A stretch of DNA of 64,000 nt from Mastigamoeba balamuthi (taxonomy: Eukaryota; Evosea; Mastigamoebida; Mastigamoebidae). Positions 1-9,981 of the stretch are shown here, piece after piece. The notes under the pieces were generated by a model. It searched no databases, had not been told where the DNA came from, and saw only the letters and a list, made by a program, of their open reading frames with translations. Position 1 is the first letter of the stretch, and each line of letters opens with the position of its first letter. Location: NCBI GenBank assembly GCA_902651635.1, contig CACRSC010000115.1, positions 16,016 through 80,015 of the forward strand. Reading direction: 5' to 3'. A program made the translations under genes and the position numbers.

Positions 1-66
1 CACGCTGAAGGACTTGAGCCACGGCTCGTCGACGCTGGGCGCGAGCTCTGTCTGCTGCTGCGACAT
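1..66 (-). CDS. N-terminus of an unidentified protein cut by the window edge
   Basis: Reading the minus strand from an ATG at 66 gives 22 open codons running off the left edge, beginning MSQQQTELAPSVDEPW. The acidic, non-repetitive composition and the Met followed by polar residues resemble a real protein start. The next genes to the right are a possible exon on the plus strand and a Sel1-repeat gene on the minus strand. Too little is present to name a family, and the start is only inferred from being the first in-frame Met. Confidence 0.35.
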   Translation of the reverse strand, partial: MSQQQTELAPSVDEPWLKSFSV

Positions 67-279
67 GAATGCCTGCTGGTTGCGATCGCTCTTCTGCTTT
101 GTTTGCCAATGAATGCCCGATGCGGGCTGGGCCCTTTTTGTGGCAGATGTTGTGACGTCAGCAGATGACTCCGGCGAGCAGCGGTTTTCTCGGGGCTGCT
201 TCTGCTGCCTCTCTTCTCTTCTGTGGTTTTCACTGCCGTTGGCTTTCTGACGTTGGACTACCACGTCGGGCCTCTGCAG

Positions 280-436
280 CGGAGTGGCCGAGCACCTGGC
301 CGACGCAGTGGCCCTGGGCCAATACTGGCGCCGCGCCCGGGAGCTGGGCGTCCTGCAGAGTGATTTGCCGCATCGTTTTCGCACTTTGGCCGAAGCGTTT
401 CCCATTGCACCGCTCAGTGCCGCATCGAGCAACTGA
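280..436 (+). CDS. possible terminal exon of an unidentified gene
   Basis: A pyrimidine-rich tract ending in CTCTGCAG at 272-279 looks like a 3' splice site. After it a plus-strand frame stays open to a TGA at 434-436. The peptide (…AEHLADAVALGQYWRRAREL…) is amphipathic and non-repetitive, more protein-like than the overlapping frames. No convincing first exon was found between 100 and 270, and the family is not recognised. It could be chance open sequence in GC-rich DNA. The rest of 67-785 shows nothing else I can support. Confidence 0.25.
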
Positions 437-785
437 GTCTCTCGAGCCGTTGGCGTCGAAAAGCAGCGACGGTGCCACCGCAATGCGCGCAGGAGCCGCC
501 CGCACCCGCGCCCGCGCGTGCAGCTCCTGGGAGCCCGGGCCACACGCAGTCCAGTCTATCGGAGAGCAGCGAAAATCTCTCGGGGGCGCGAGAAACAGAA
601 CAACGAAGCAAACGCCCGTCGCACGCTCGTGTTGGGGATAGCACTAGCTCCCCGTCTCGGCCCAAACAGAGGGCGACCGCCCCAGTGATGGTAGCTCGAA
701 GTTGCGCGGTGGATCGTCGGTGGCCCGCAGTGAGCACTCGGTCGCTGCAGCCAGCGGGTCGCTGTCCGACACTGCCGTGCGAGCT

Positions 786-2099
786 TCAGCGCTGCTGCTG
801 CCGGGGCTGCACCGCGAGGTTGAAGAGCTCGCGGGCGACGAGGGGCATGCGGCAGCCCTGCTGCAACGCGCGGCGCATCATCGCGGAGCCGCGCCTGACG
901 TCCATCGCGACGCCGCGGCCCCGCGCGTACATGAGGCCCATCACCCCCAGCGCGGCCTCGGAGCCCGTGCGCTCCGCGGCCTCGCGCAGCAGCCGCACAG
1001 CCCGCGCGTGGCCCTCGGGCCCGCCGCCCTCGAGCGCGAGCTCCGTGCCCACGTTGACCATCGCGTCGGTGTTGCACGCGCGGACGGCCCGCTCGTAGAG
1101 CCCGCGCGCAGCCTGCGGGTCCCGCGCGACGCCCGCTCCCGCCGCGAGCGCGACGGCGAGGTTGTTGGCGGCGCCCGGGTGCCCGCGGTCCGCAGCAGCG
1201 CGCCAGAGCCGCGCGGCCTCGGCGGCGCGGCCGCACTCGAAGAGCAGGACGCCGAGGTGCGACCCCGCGCCCGCGTGGCCCCGCGCAGAGGCCGCGCGCA
1301 GGAGCGCCTCGCAGCGGGCGGCGTCGTAGCCCAGGGCGCCGCCGCGCAGGCGCGAGCGGCCGAGGAGGAACAGCGCGCAGGGGGCGTCGGCGCAGGCGGC
1401 CAGCAGCGCCTCGCCGCGGGCAGCGTCGCGGCCCGAGAGGACCAGCAGCGCGCCCAGCACGTACTCGGCGGCTCCGCGGGCTGCGGAGCCCTCGGAGCGC
1501 CCGACGGCCCTCTCCGCGGCCGCGAGCTCCAGCTCCAGCTCATCGGCGTCCCCGCGGCAGCCGTGTCCGCGGACCGCGTCGTCGTCGTCATCGTCGTGCA
1601 CGTCGTCCGCGGACCGCAGCATCGGCGACGGGGAACTCGCAGACGGCAGCACAGGGCGAGCAGCAGAGACAGCAGCAGCAGCAGGGCACGAGGGCGAGCA
1701 GGCAGCAGAGGCAGCGGAGGCAGCGGAGGCAGCAGAGGCGCGGGCGAAGGGGAGGGCGAGGGCGCGGCGGCCCCAGAGGGAGACGAGAGGGCCCAGCGCA
1801 GCGTCGGCGTCGCAGGCGCAGGCAGGCTCCGCCTCCACAGCGCTCCACAGCAGCACCAGCCCCCGCAGCGACGGCAGCCGCCCCAGGCAGCGCCCCCAGG
1901 GCCCCGCGGGGCCGGCAGAGGCGGCAGAGGCGGCGGTGGCAGCGGTGGGAGCAGAGGCAGCGCAGCGGCAGGGCAGCGACAGCGACACGCGCAGAGCAGC
2001 GCGGGCTGACTCGGCGCAGGGCCCGTAGGACTGCTGCGACAGGTGGCTCAGCGCCTCCTGTAGGCGCGCCTCCACCTCCTCGGCCGCGGACGCGCACAT
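786..2099 (-). CDS. Sel1-like repeat protein
   Basis: A single 437-codon frame starts at the ATG at 2099 (MCASAAEEVEARLQEALSHL); an in-frame Met further upstream is less likely because the sequence before it is low-quality. The N-terminal half is alanine-rich, with an Asp run near residue 165. The C-terminal ~250 residues hold at least five Sel1-type TPR units of ~36 residues, each with the A..G...LG.....G pattern, for example HPGAANNLAVALAAGAGV and SEAALGVMGLMYARGRGV. Sel1 repeats form a superhelical scaffold for protein partners, often in ERAD or signalling. Its promoter is shared head-to-head (133 bp) with the CCDC174-like gene. The alanine/proline stretch at residues 85-160 could hide an unspliced intron. 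Confidence 0.7.
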   Translation of the reverse strand: MCASAAEEVEARLQEALSHLSQQSYGPCAESARAALRVSLSLPCRCAASAPTAATAASAASAGPAGPWGRCLGRLPSLRGLVLLWSAVEAEPACACDADAALGPLVSLWGRRALALPFARASAASAASAASAACSPSCPAAAAVSAARPVLPSASSPSPMLRSADDVHDDDDDDAVRGHGCRGDADELELELAAAERAVGRSEGSAARGAAEYVLGALLVLSGRDAARGEALLAACADAPCALFLLGRSRLRGGALGYDAARCEALLRAASARGHAGAGSHLGVLLFECGRAAEAARLWRAAADRGHPGAANNLAVALAAGAGVARDPQAARGLYERAVRACNTDAMVNVGTELALEGGGPEGHARAVRLLREAAERTGSEAALGVMGLMYARGRGVAMDVRRGSAMMRRALQQGCRMPLVARELFNLAVQPRQQQR

Positions 2100-2232
2100 G
2101 GCGCCACTGACTGGCCAACTGCGGAACACCGCTTCTCTTCTCAGTATTCTGGGGGCTGCAGATTCATCTATCTTCCATAGCGAGATTTTTCCGGCGGCAA
2201 ATCTTGCCCGCAATTCTGACAGCGCCGCGCGC
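2100..2232. promoter_or_regulatory. divergent promoter between the Sel1 gene and the CCDC174-like gene
   Basis: The 133 bp between the two opposed ATGs is visibly less GC-rich than the flanking coding sequence and must hold both start regions. No TATA box or other recognised element was found. Confidence 0.4.
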
Positions 2233-3556
2233 ATGTGGAAGAAGCAGACCAGCATCGAGGGCGTCTCCGCGCGCTCCGTGCGCTGCCACCCCTGGGCCCA
2301 CCCCCTTTCTCACACAGGGCTCCCCCCCTGCGCGCAGGTGCTGGAGCTCAAGGCGCTGCTCTACGCGGGGCAGCAGCAGCAGCAGCGGGGGCAGCAGGGC
2401 GGCGCCGCCCGTCGACGCCACGTCACCAGGGGCGGGCGGCGCGCGGAGGAGGAGGGGGCGGGGGAGCGCAACAGGGGCGTCGAGGAGCGCGAGCGGCGGG
2501 ACGCGGCCGAGGCCGAGGCGATGACGGAGGAGGGGCGCCTGCGCCGCTCCGAGGCCGCGCTGGCGGACAAGGCCGCCGCCTACGACAGGCTCGGTGCGCG
2601 CGCGCGCGCCAGCTGCTGCGGGGGGTGGGGGCGAATATCTGCAGATATGGCGTTGCGATTGGCGGAATCTGGATTCTCCAGAATCCCGGAATGGCGCCAA
2701 TCGTGTGGATTATTCTGTCGGGTGACGACACGGGTCCTCTTCTTCCTCAGCAGGCTCTCGCTATGCTTTTCTACGCTGGGCGCCATGGTCAATTGACTGC
2801 GGCTGGCGCTGGGGTGGCGGATGGGTTCTATTGCGCGTATGGTTGCTCGAGGGGGCAGAGACAATTGATTTGCGCTGCTGCGGACTGCGCTCTCCGCCCG
2901 ATTGGCTGACGGGCCTCTGCGCGTCCCCAGTGCACGGCGAGGCCGCGGACGAGGGCGAGGAGCGGCGGGGCTACGGCGACGACGAGGACAAGGGCTTCCT
3001 CGTCGACTTCACCCGCAAGCGCTACGACGAGGTCGTCGGCAGCTCCCGCAGGGACGACGACGACGACGACGACGACGACAGGGGCGGCCGCCGCCGCGAC
3101 GACGACGACGACGAGGACTACGGGCGCCGGCGCGGCAGGGCCCTCGAGGTGGCGGCGCCCGGGCCCCCGCCGTCGATCTTCGCGGAGCCCGACATGCGCG
3201 CAGCGACCGAGTCGTACCGCGAGGGCCGCGCGAGGTCCAAGCCCGTTGTCGACGTCCTCGAGGACTTCCAGCGTGCGCCTCTGCTGGGAATGGGGGATGG
3301 GAGGGAGGAGCGTGGCCTCGACGACTGACAGGGCAGTGGCTGCGGGGCAGACGTGTCGACGGGGTACATGAGCACGCTGCGCGAGGTCATCGACGAGAGC
3401 GAGGACATGCGCGACCTCGAGAGGCGCAAGAGGCTCGAGCGCGAGGAGCGCCAGCGCAAGAGGCTCGCCGAGATAGAACGCAAGCGCGCCCAGGCGACAG
3501 GAGCGGCGGCGGCGCCCGGAGGCGGAGGCAGCGGCGCACGCTACACGCCATACTGA
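2233..3556 (+). CDS. CCDC174-like coiled-coil protein (spliceosome-associated family)
   Basis: Four exons are proposed: 2233-2277, 2338-2593, 2931-3272 and 3351-3556, giving 282 residues in one consistent frame. All introns start GTGCGC and end CAG. Order of features: N-terminal VLELKALLY helix (compare LVDLKAELF of human CCDC174), a charged coiled coil ending ALADKAAAYDRL, then DKGFLVDFTRKRYDEV, which matches the LVDF block that follows the coiled coil in CCDC174. Next come poly-Asp runs encoded by GAC repeats, and a C-terminal Arg/Lys/Glu helix (LERRKRLEREERQRKRLAE). CCDC174 is linked to the exon-junction complex and spliceosome in animals. The assignment rests on motif order rather than global similarity; a generic nuclear coiled-coil protein is the alternative. 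Confidence 0.6.
2635..2648. repeat. 14-bp perfect palindrome in intron 2
   Basis: ATATCTGCAGATAT is a perfect palindrome inside the 337-nt intron of the CCDC174-like gene. Related ATCTGCAGAT or GCAGATCTAG strings occur in MFS intron 1 (about 20967-20982) and upstream of the Fic gene (about 37770-37790). Confidence 0.4.
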
Positions 3557-4080
3557 GCAAACAACTCATCACGTCTGGCCAACTTTGTGAGGGACTCAGA
3601 AGGGCCTCGTTTGCAAGAGCACAAGGCCAGCGACACCTCGCGAGTACACTACAACCCGTCTCTCACACGGAAAGCAAGGGAAACAGACTGCCTCGGCCAC
3701 AAGACAACACAGTTGTATTACATCGTCAGCGTGTGAGTGCCTTCTGCGCTATAACCTCTGCCCGCGTTCACGTGTTCACGTCGATGCGGAGCCGCGATGC
3801 ACATGACAGCGGCGACCTGCGACCTTGGGGCGACCAAAGAAGACGTGAGATGAAGGGGTTGCAGTCGCTCTGCCGAGACAGCGTTCATCGGGCACACCAG
3901 CGTGCCGTCCCTTGAACGCCGTCCCCTAAGAGACCCCGTCGCCGACAGGGCCCCCCTCTTCTGCGGATGCTGCTGTCTCGACGGCCCCACCCCCGCCTCC
4001 CCCTCCGCCCTGAGCAGCAGAGACGAGAGCAGCAGGACCGAGAAGAATCCAGCAGCCCGCAAAGGTGCGAGTCCGGGAGC
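3557..4080. other. intergenic, no gene seen
   Basis: All open frames here are short or proline/arginine-rich and lack splice logic or recognisable domains. Nothing is supported apart from the end of the CCDC174-like gene at 3556. Confidence 0.4.
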
Positions 4081-4089
4081 GCTCCCAGC

Positions 4090-4400
4090 CCCGGGGGGCG
4101 CCCGCCCATGCGGGCTAAGGGCCAGGGTTGGCTGCCGTCCTCGCGCCCGAAGACAGCTGTTCACCTCCAACACAGGGCCTGCTCGGTCGAGGCCCGGCAG
4201 CAAAGCCCCCCGGCCCCGGGGCGCGCCCGCCCATGCGGGCTAAGGGCAGGAGACTCGCTGCCGGGCCCCTCCCGAGGGTGACCGAATCCCAGCAGGCTCG
4301 GTGTTGGAGCGCAGAACCCGCCCCAGAGGGTCCCAGGCCAGCGGCATGCCCCGGGCCCCGGGGGGCGCCCACCCTTGTGGGCTAAGGGCCAGAGCCTGCC
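4090..4400. repeat. three-copy hairpin repeat
   Basis: A unit consisting of a CCCCGGGG block, a hairpin and TAAGGGCC/TAAGGGCA occurs three times, with hairpins starting near 4101, 4225 and 4366. Copies 1 and 2 carry stem GCCCGC, loop CCAT and stem GCGGGC. Copy 3 carries GCCCAC, CCTT and GTGGGC, so both stem arms changed together and pairing is kept. Sequence between copies 1 and 2 (about 4165-4185) recurs inverted between copies 2 and 3 (about 4287-4308). The open frames through the copies differ, so this is not a coding repeat. Confidence 0.6.
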
Positions 4401-5416
4401 GCCAGCCCGCTCCCCAGAGAGGCAGTGATCCGCACACCGCACCCACGTGTGCCCCAGGATCAGAGGCCCTTGGGCATGATTGATCTGCGACACGCGCGGA
4501 GACGCAGTGGTCGACCACCCCCACGGAGACCAAGCTTCCCCAATCAGCCCAGTGCTTGCGCACCTTCACCCAGAGGAGGTCGATTGTCTTGTTGACGTGG
4601 CTGACACGTCATGAGATCATCTCAACGCGGCTCCCGTGTCCAGCGCGAGGATATCATTTGATCAGGATCTCGAAAAGAAAATAAAACGGAGCTTTTTATC
4701 GAATTTATCGATTCAATTCTTCATCTTGTAAATTCAGTGATCGGGAAAAAGGAAAGGCATACGACAGCCGGCCCTTTGGGGCAGTCGCGGCGCGCACGGG
4801 TGCGGAGGGACCTCGGACACGTCTGGGGAGAGATGAACGAGCCGCGCGGAGAGCACGCGCGCGTGTGTGGCGGATTATCATTCAATTGACCCAATTCGGC
4901 GGTAAATTGCGGCGGAGCGGCGCCCGCCCGTATGCGCGCACCCAGGGACAACAACGCCGGGCCGCGGCATCGGTGGGGCTGCCAGCGCACGGCGGGCTTC
5001 TGAGGAACGCCTCGGCGGTGATCTGGGGCTCCACGGACCTCGGGGGTCTTTGGTCTCGGCGGGGCTGCTATTCCCTTCTGTGCCCAAGAGTGTATCTTCC
5101 CGCGTCTCCTTTTTCCGGAGAAAACGAGGCCCGCGCACCCAATGACGGCATCGCACACGTCATCGATGACAGCAGGGCGAATAACCGGGCGTTTCACCCT
5201 TCACTTTGTCCGATACCGCCCCAGCGCGGGTCTGAGCTATCGACTGACCGCGGGGCGGAGAGAGGTGGGCACATCTCTTAGTCTGTGAGCTGCCAAGAGA
5301 GAGAGACAGTAATATCGCCGCACGCTGAGCCGAATGCGCCACAGAAGATTCCGCAAATCAGATTCAGTTGATTTTTGTGCGAGCTCGCGCGGTGACCAGT
5401 GTACGCCGCCAGGCGC
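4401..5416. other. intergenic with an AT-rich patch
   Basis: No gene is seen. About 4640-4740 is strikingly AT-rich compared with its surroundings. The last ~150 bases precede the ATG of the first LGMHPRVG-family copy and presumably contain its promoter. Confidence 0.4.
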
Positions 5417-6936
5417 ATGGCCCTCTCGGTCAAGGCGATCAGGGAAGCCGTCCCCCGCGGGACTGACGTGCACATCGTTCTGGAGGCCCTGCGCGACCTC
5501 GCCCAGATGCTCTCGGAGGCGCCGCCTGTGCTTCCGAAGCGCCGCTGGTACTCGTCGCCGTCGTGCAGCGCCGACACTGCGCTCGCTCTCTGCAGGCTCC
5601 TCGGGTGCCCCACTGCGCCCTCACACCACAAGGAGAGCCTGTGGCAGCACCTTTGGGCGCACAGGCGGCTGTGGCGCTCTCTGTTGCCCCCTCGTGGAGA
5701 CCCCTCCGAGTACGTGCCCCTGTTCCCGGGCGCCACGCAGCTGCAAGACGCCGCGCTCTGCTTCTCGCTGGGCATGCACCCGCGTGTGGGAAGTGCGAGC
5801 CCTGTGCAGCTTCTGAGCCCTCTCGTTGCCCGCGAGTTTGTGTGCTCGTTCCTCGCGCCTCCCGCTGCCTTCGTCGCCCTCTTCACGCCGACGCTGAGCC
5901 GGCGGCACGCCGTGAGCAGAGTACAGTTGTTTCTGGAGCGCCCAGGCCGCGGTGTCGCCGAACTGGACCCGCCTTGCTTTCCCTGCTCGAGAGCTCCCGA
6001 GTGGCCGCTGACTGCTGCAATTGTGGCACACACGTGCAGCACTGTCGTGTTTGCTGCCTCTGCTCAGTACAACGCCACCATCCCGGAGCACGCAGGCCTG
6101 CCAGGCGTAGCAACGAAGAAGACTCTGTTCACGTCGTTCTACCTGTACAGCACCCGCACCGGCGATCTATTCGATTCGTTCAGCGTGAGGCAGTGCGGAG
6201 AGACAGCAGAGTCATTCTGCTGCTGCTTCCACGAGGAGACCGGAAGGCTGGCCTACATCCTCTGCTGCACTGACGAGTCGCACTGCGGAGTCGTGGTGGT
6301 CTCAGTGTACCCCGGCCAACTGCAAGCAGTGCACAGGTTCAACACGGCCAAGGCCGTATCCTGCGCGTGGTCGCGGTCTGGAAACAGCGTGTTTGTTCTG
6401 TCGTACGACAGCCACGCTGAGGGGAGGTTCTTGACTCGTCTGGACGTGAGCTCTGGTGCCCTGGAGAGGAGGCCTCTCTCGAGCAGAAATGCAACCACTG
6501 CTCGCTACCGCTGGCTCTTTATCTGGGCAGAGGCCTGCGGGCTGGCTCTCACAGACCATTGGAAGATGTCACTGGAATTGTGGTCCAGGTCACAGCAATG
6601 CAGAAGGCGCAGTCTCTGGCCAGCAGGTCAGTGGTGCCGCCGGAAGCTCAGACCCCAATAGCAAGGATGGACAGCCGGATCACGTGTTCCCAGTCTCAGG
6701 GGGCTCCATCGGCCATCCAATTCGCAATTGAGGCTCACAGAGAGTGCGCTTGGCTGGTATGCAGTGACAGCGGAAGTGGCGAGACTCTGAGCAGATGGGT
6801 ATTGGCCCGCATAGGCAGTGCAACCCGCTGGACATCGATGACCAGGTGCAAGTGCATTGTATCGTCGGTAAGCACAGCAGGTCAGCCAGTTCAGTGCCAC
6901 CTATTGCTGGATTCCCCAGTGGGTGAACCTCCGTGA
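5417..6936 (+). pseudogene. LGMHPRVG-family copy 1, one frame break
   Basis: From the ATG at 5417 (MALSVKAIREAVPRGTDVHI) the frame follows the family for ~385 residues. It has the RELARD-type N-terminal helix, WAHRRLWRSLLP, LGMHPRVGSASPVQLLSPL, REFVCSFLAPPAAFVAL, the blade-like segment SFYLYSTRTGDLFDSF, and CAWSRSGNSVFVLSY. Around 6560-6575 the match moves to another frame, which continues to 6936 and carries the family's C-terminal ECAWLVCSD blade (FVWLVCHD in intact copies). This looks like one single-base indel, either real or a sequencing error. The function of the family is unknown. The predicted fold is an N-terminal helical domain followed by a propeller-like C-terminal half. Confidence 0.7.
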
Positions 6937-7306
6937 CCTCTCACAGTCTCAGCCCCACAACAAGGAGATTGATCAGTTTCCCCTATCAGGCCAACAACAC
7001 GAAGGAGGTGGTATATGTGCCTCCTTGAGGATCTGCTCACGCAGATCCCAGGGCCAAGCTCGTCTTCAAGCAGAGTCAACACTCCAAGGTCGCAGGGCCT
7101 CTTCGACGCCGTGAGGACCTCGGCGGCCACACCCCACACTCAGCAGCGAGCACTCCAATTCACACTCAGGGCCGTTATCACAGCACGGCAGGGCGACTGG
7201 AAGACAGGCTGGGTCCCAGTACTCTTCAGGCACACAACAAACTGAGAAAGAGGATCAGGGGAAACTCTTGCACCCCCATAGGCCCCGATGATGCATCCCA
7301 GAAGTA
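6937..7306. other. intergenic, nothing supported
   Basis: Between the end of family copy 1 and the stop codon of the AEC transporter. No domain, repeat or RNA gene is apparent. Confidence 0.35.
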
Positions 7307-8770
7307 CTACATCAGAGACGACTGTTCCGAGCGGACCTCAGGAAGCCCGACAGCTGTGGAAAGGACCCAGATGAGCACAAAGCTGACGACGATCGTGAGG
7401 TTGACCATCAGCGACGGGAACGCCGGGTCCCAGCCCCACTCCTTGGCGTACACGCACGTGACCACCGTCGTGGGCATCACGAAGCCGATCAGCAGGATGA
7501 ACCTGCCCAGCGGCGAGAAGAGGGGCAGCGTGCCCAGCGTGTGGTACAGGACGAACCCCAGCGCCAGCCCGACCGTGTACCGCACGGCCATCGACACGAG
7601 GGCGGGCCTGTAGAGCCTCCTGAGCGTGTCCAGCCGCACGTCGAGCAGCAGCCCGATGATGAAGAACGACAGCGCGCTGTTGGCGCTCGCCAGGGTCGTC
7701 TGCAGTGACAGCAGGAAGGGCGGCAGCCTGGCCCCCGACAGGCCCAGGGCGAGGCCGATGGGGATCGCCCACAGCGGCGGGTTGAGGCCCATCTTGAGCG
7801 AGATCTTCTTGGCCAGCTCCTTCATCGACGGCCCCTCCAGGTCCGAGACCGCGGCTCGAGGTCTGTTCTTCACAGGCTCGCTCTGTTCTTCGCCGCCATC
7901 GGCAGGCGTGCACGTCTCCTTTTGGTGGCCCTCAATGTTCGGCGCCTCTGTCCCAGAATGCGGCTCGCCATCCGCACTGGGCGTCCCGTTGTTCTCGAAT
8001 ACCGCCGAACTCACTGCCTCCTTCCTCTCTGTTCCCATCATTGATCCGCCATCCCAGGGCTTGTGGCTCTTGCGGTTGTCCACGGGCGGGCCGTCCCACG
8101 AGGGCCGGTCTTCCATTACCTCCCCGGAGTTCACGTCCACCACAGACACCACTCGCACGCTCGCGTCCCCGTCCTCTCCCTGCTCCCCTCTGGTTCCACC
8201 CTGGCCACCCATCGCGGAGAGCTCCACCCCCATGCCCTCGCTGTTCTCGCCTCCGAGCGCGGGGGCTGGGGCCTCGGGGGAGGCGCTGGCCGGCAGTGGC
8301 GAAGGCCTCGGGGCCAGCGCGAAGCTGAGGGGGATGACCGTGAGGATGAAGACGAGGTTGAGCATGTCCAGCCACACGACCTTGGAGAGGCCCTCCATGC
8401 CTGCGATGCTCTCGATGACGGGGTAGAAGAAGAGGCTGATGTTCAGCCCCGACGTGCACGTGAGCGCTGCGGGCCGCCAGCTGGGGTCCCCCATCCCCGG
8501 GAGCCACCGGAACACCGCGGATGCCACCACGTACAGCAGCAGGTCCGCGGCGATGCCCAGCGCCGCCGTGATGAGGCCCTCGGCCTCGACGCGCCGCACG
8601 CGGAGGAAGGCGCCGATGAGGGTCGCGGGCATCGTGACGTTGAGGAGAATGGCGCTGACCAGCGACACTTTCTGCGGGCCGTCGGGTCCGCGGAGGAAAA
8701 GCCTGCGGATGAGGAATCCCAGCGCCACGACGATGGCGCACACACCAAAGGCGATCTGCAGGCGGCTCAT
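7307..8770 (-). CDS. AEC-family (auxin efflux carrier-like) membrane transporter
   Basis: One uninterrupted frame of 487 residues starts at the Met at 8770 (MSRLQIAFGVCAIVVALGF); an upstream in-frame Met would add 31 residues of poor quality. About five hydrophobic helices lie in the first 185 residues, then a ~170-residue hydrophilic loop rich in Glu, Gly and Ser, then about five further helices ending SFVLIWVLSTAVGL. The 5+5 layout, the conserved proline in the first half (VTMPATLIGAF) and the paired late helices (ALSFFIIGLLLDV; FILLIGFVMPTTVV) fit the bile/arsenite/riboflavin and AEC permease superfamily. PIN proteins of plants share the long central loop. Substrate cannot be read from sequence; small organic anions are typical. 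No introns, unlike its neighbours. Confidence 0.75.
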   Translation of the reverse strand: MSRLQIAFGVCAIVVALGFLIRRLFLRGPDGPQKVSLVSAILLNVTMPATLIGAFLRVRRVEAEGLITAALGIAADLLLYVVASAVFRWLPGMGDPSWRPAALTCTSGLNISLFFYPVIESIAGMEGLSKVVWLDMLNLVFILTVIPLSFALAPRPSPLPASASPEAPAPALGGENSEGMGVELSAMGGQGGTRGEQGEDGDASVRVVSVVDVNSGEVMEDRPSWDGPPVDNRKSHKPWDGGSMMGTERKEAVSSAVFENNGTPSADGEPHSGTEAPNIEGHQKETCTPADGGEEQSEPVKNRPRAAVSDLEGPSMKELAKKISLKMGLNPPLWAIPIGLALGLSGARLPPFLLSLQTTLASANSALSFFIIGLLLDVRLDTLRRLYRPALVSMAVRYTVGLALGFVLYHTLGTLPLFSPLGRFILLIGFVMPTTVVTCVYAKEWGWDPAFPSLMVNLTIVVSFVLIWVLSTAVGLPEVRSEQSSLM

Positions 8771-9074
8771 GCGGATGGGTACTGCGGGCGAAATAGCAAA
8801 TGGAGGGTTTTGTGTGGAGTGTGAATCCTGGGAGTTTCTCCAGATATCGCACCGCAGGACCACTGAAGTTCACTCAGGACGTGTAGGGGGTGATTCACTC
8901 TTTCGAAAATGGCTGGAAAGAACGCTGCAGAACCTGCCGATGAAGTCAGCTCTCCCTTGTTGTCGACCCGCTTTCCTTTATCCTTACCGAAACAGGGACA
9001 TTTAGCACTGAGAGAGTTAGCACTCACGAGCACATCCGACGTCATTAGACCGCGACGTTGGCACTCGTTCGGCG
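8771..9074. other. intergenic, promoter side of the AEC gene
   Basis: Upstream sequence of the minus-strand AEC gene. No feature identified. Confidence 0.3.
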
Positions 9075-9415
9075 ATGGGCAGAGGCATTCTGCTGCTTCC
9101 ACGAGGAGACCACGAGGCTGGCCCACGTCCTGCGCTGCACCAACGAGTGGCTCTGCCTGTCGTTAGGGTCACTGCATGCTCCAGGCAACCGCCAGCACTA
9201 CGCAGGTTCAACACGGCCAAGGCTGTGTCCTGTGCGTGGTCTCGGTTTGGCAATAGAGTGTTCCTCGTCGTGCACTTCCCACCAATGGGAGGCGCTCGGC
9301 TCGTGCCGGCAGAGAAACCACGCTGTTCCCAGGCCCAGATCACGCACAGGGCGCGGCCTTGGCCGTGTAGAACCTGTGCAGTGCTGGTGGCGCCTATGAG
9401 ATCATGTGATTGAGG
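9075..9415 (+). pseudogene. LGMHPRVG-family fragment (copy 2)
   Basis: DNA here matches the middle of family copy 1: a HEET.RLA..L-type segment followed by RRFNTAKAVSCAWSRFGNRVF, compare HRFNTAKAVSCAWSRSGN in copy 1. N- and C-terminal parts are missing and the matching pieces lie in different frames. It is a 5'- and 3'-truncated remnant, most likely from a partial duplication of copy 1, 3 kb to its left. Confidence 0.65.
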
Positions 9416-9787
9416 TTGTGGAGGGCAGAACGAGGCGCACGTCAGTCCCACGGGGGGCGACTGCATACCCATCGGACGGGGGGGTCTGTCTGCGTGCTGA
9501 GCTGCTGCGCGGCCTTGTCTAGAGGGATGACGAGTGAGGATGCATCAGTGCTTAGCGGTGGGTGGTACCGATGCCGTGCAGAGCACACACAGGAGGCGCC
9601 GCAGGACAGGGAGGGGGTCGCGGGTGCGTGTTCCCTGCCACAGCACTTGTGGGGCTCTCCGAGCCTTAAGGGCAGGGTGGTCTACACACACAAGAATGAA
9701 TCTGACCCGATTCCCGGAATCATCTTATGTGGAATCATCCGGAGGCACAACCTGCGATGTGCGCTGAAACAGCGCCCCCACGCTCCA

Positions 9788-9819
<32 letters not shown>

Positions 9820-9981
9820 TCACGCATCCTCCTCGCATCCTGATGCGCCGCAAGAATACAGCAGGCTGCTTTCAGTAGCCAACAGCCTTGTTGGGCAACA
9901 CGGTCGCGGAATAGAGTACACGTGCGCAGCAGCTGCACAGCAAGCACAAGAACGCACAGCAGCGCGCCACCGGCGCCTCTC
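9416..9981. other. intergenic with a (CT)n microsatellite
   Basis: A (CT)n tract lies at about 9787-9816. The rest is the 3' flank of the large minus-strand Arf-GEF gene. No gene seen. Confidence 0.45.

Noticed and set aside
702-2009. Long plus-strand open frames opposite the Sel1 gene
   Set aside because: Arg/Ala/Gly-rich shadows of a GC-rich coding strand, without domains.
3718-4569. Minus-strand protein with repeated LSPHGRAPPGAG units
   Set aside because: The three units fall in different frames, and stem compensation points to structure rather than coding.
5278-6042. Minus-strand frame opposite family copy 1
   Set aside because: Overlaps conserved plus-strand coding sequence and has no recognisable features.
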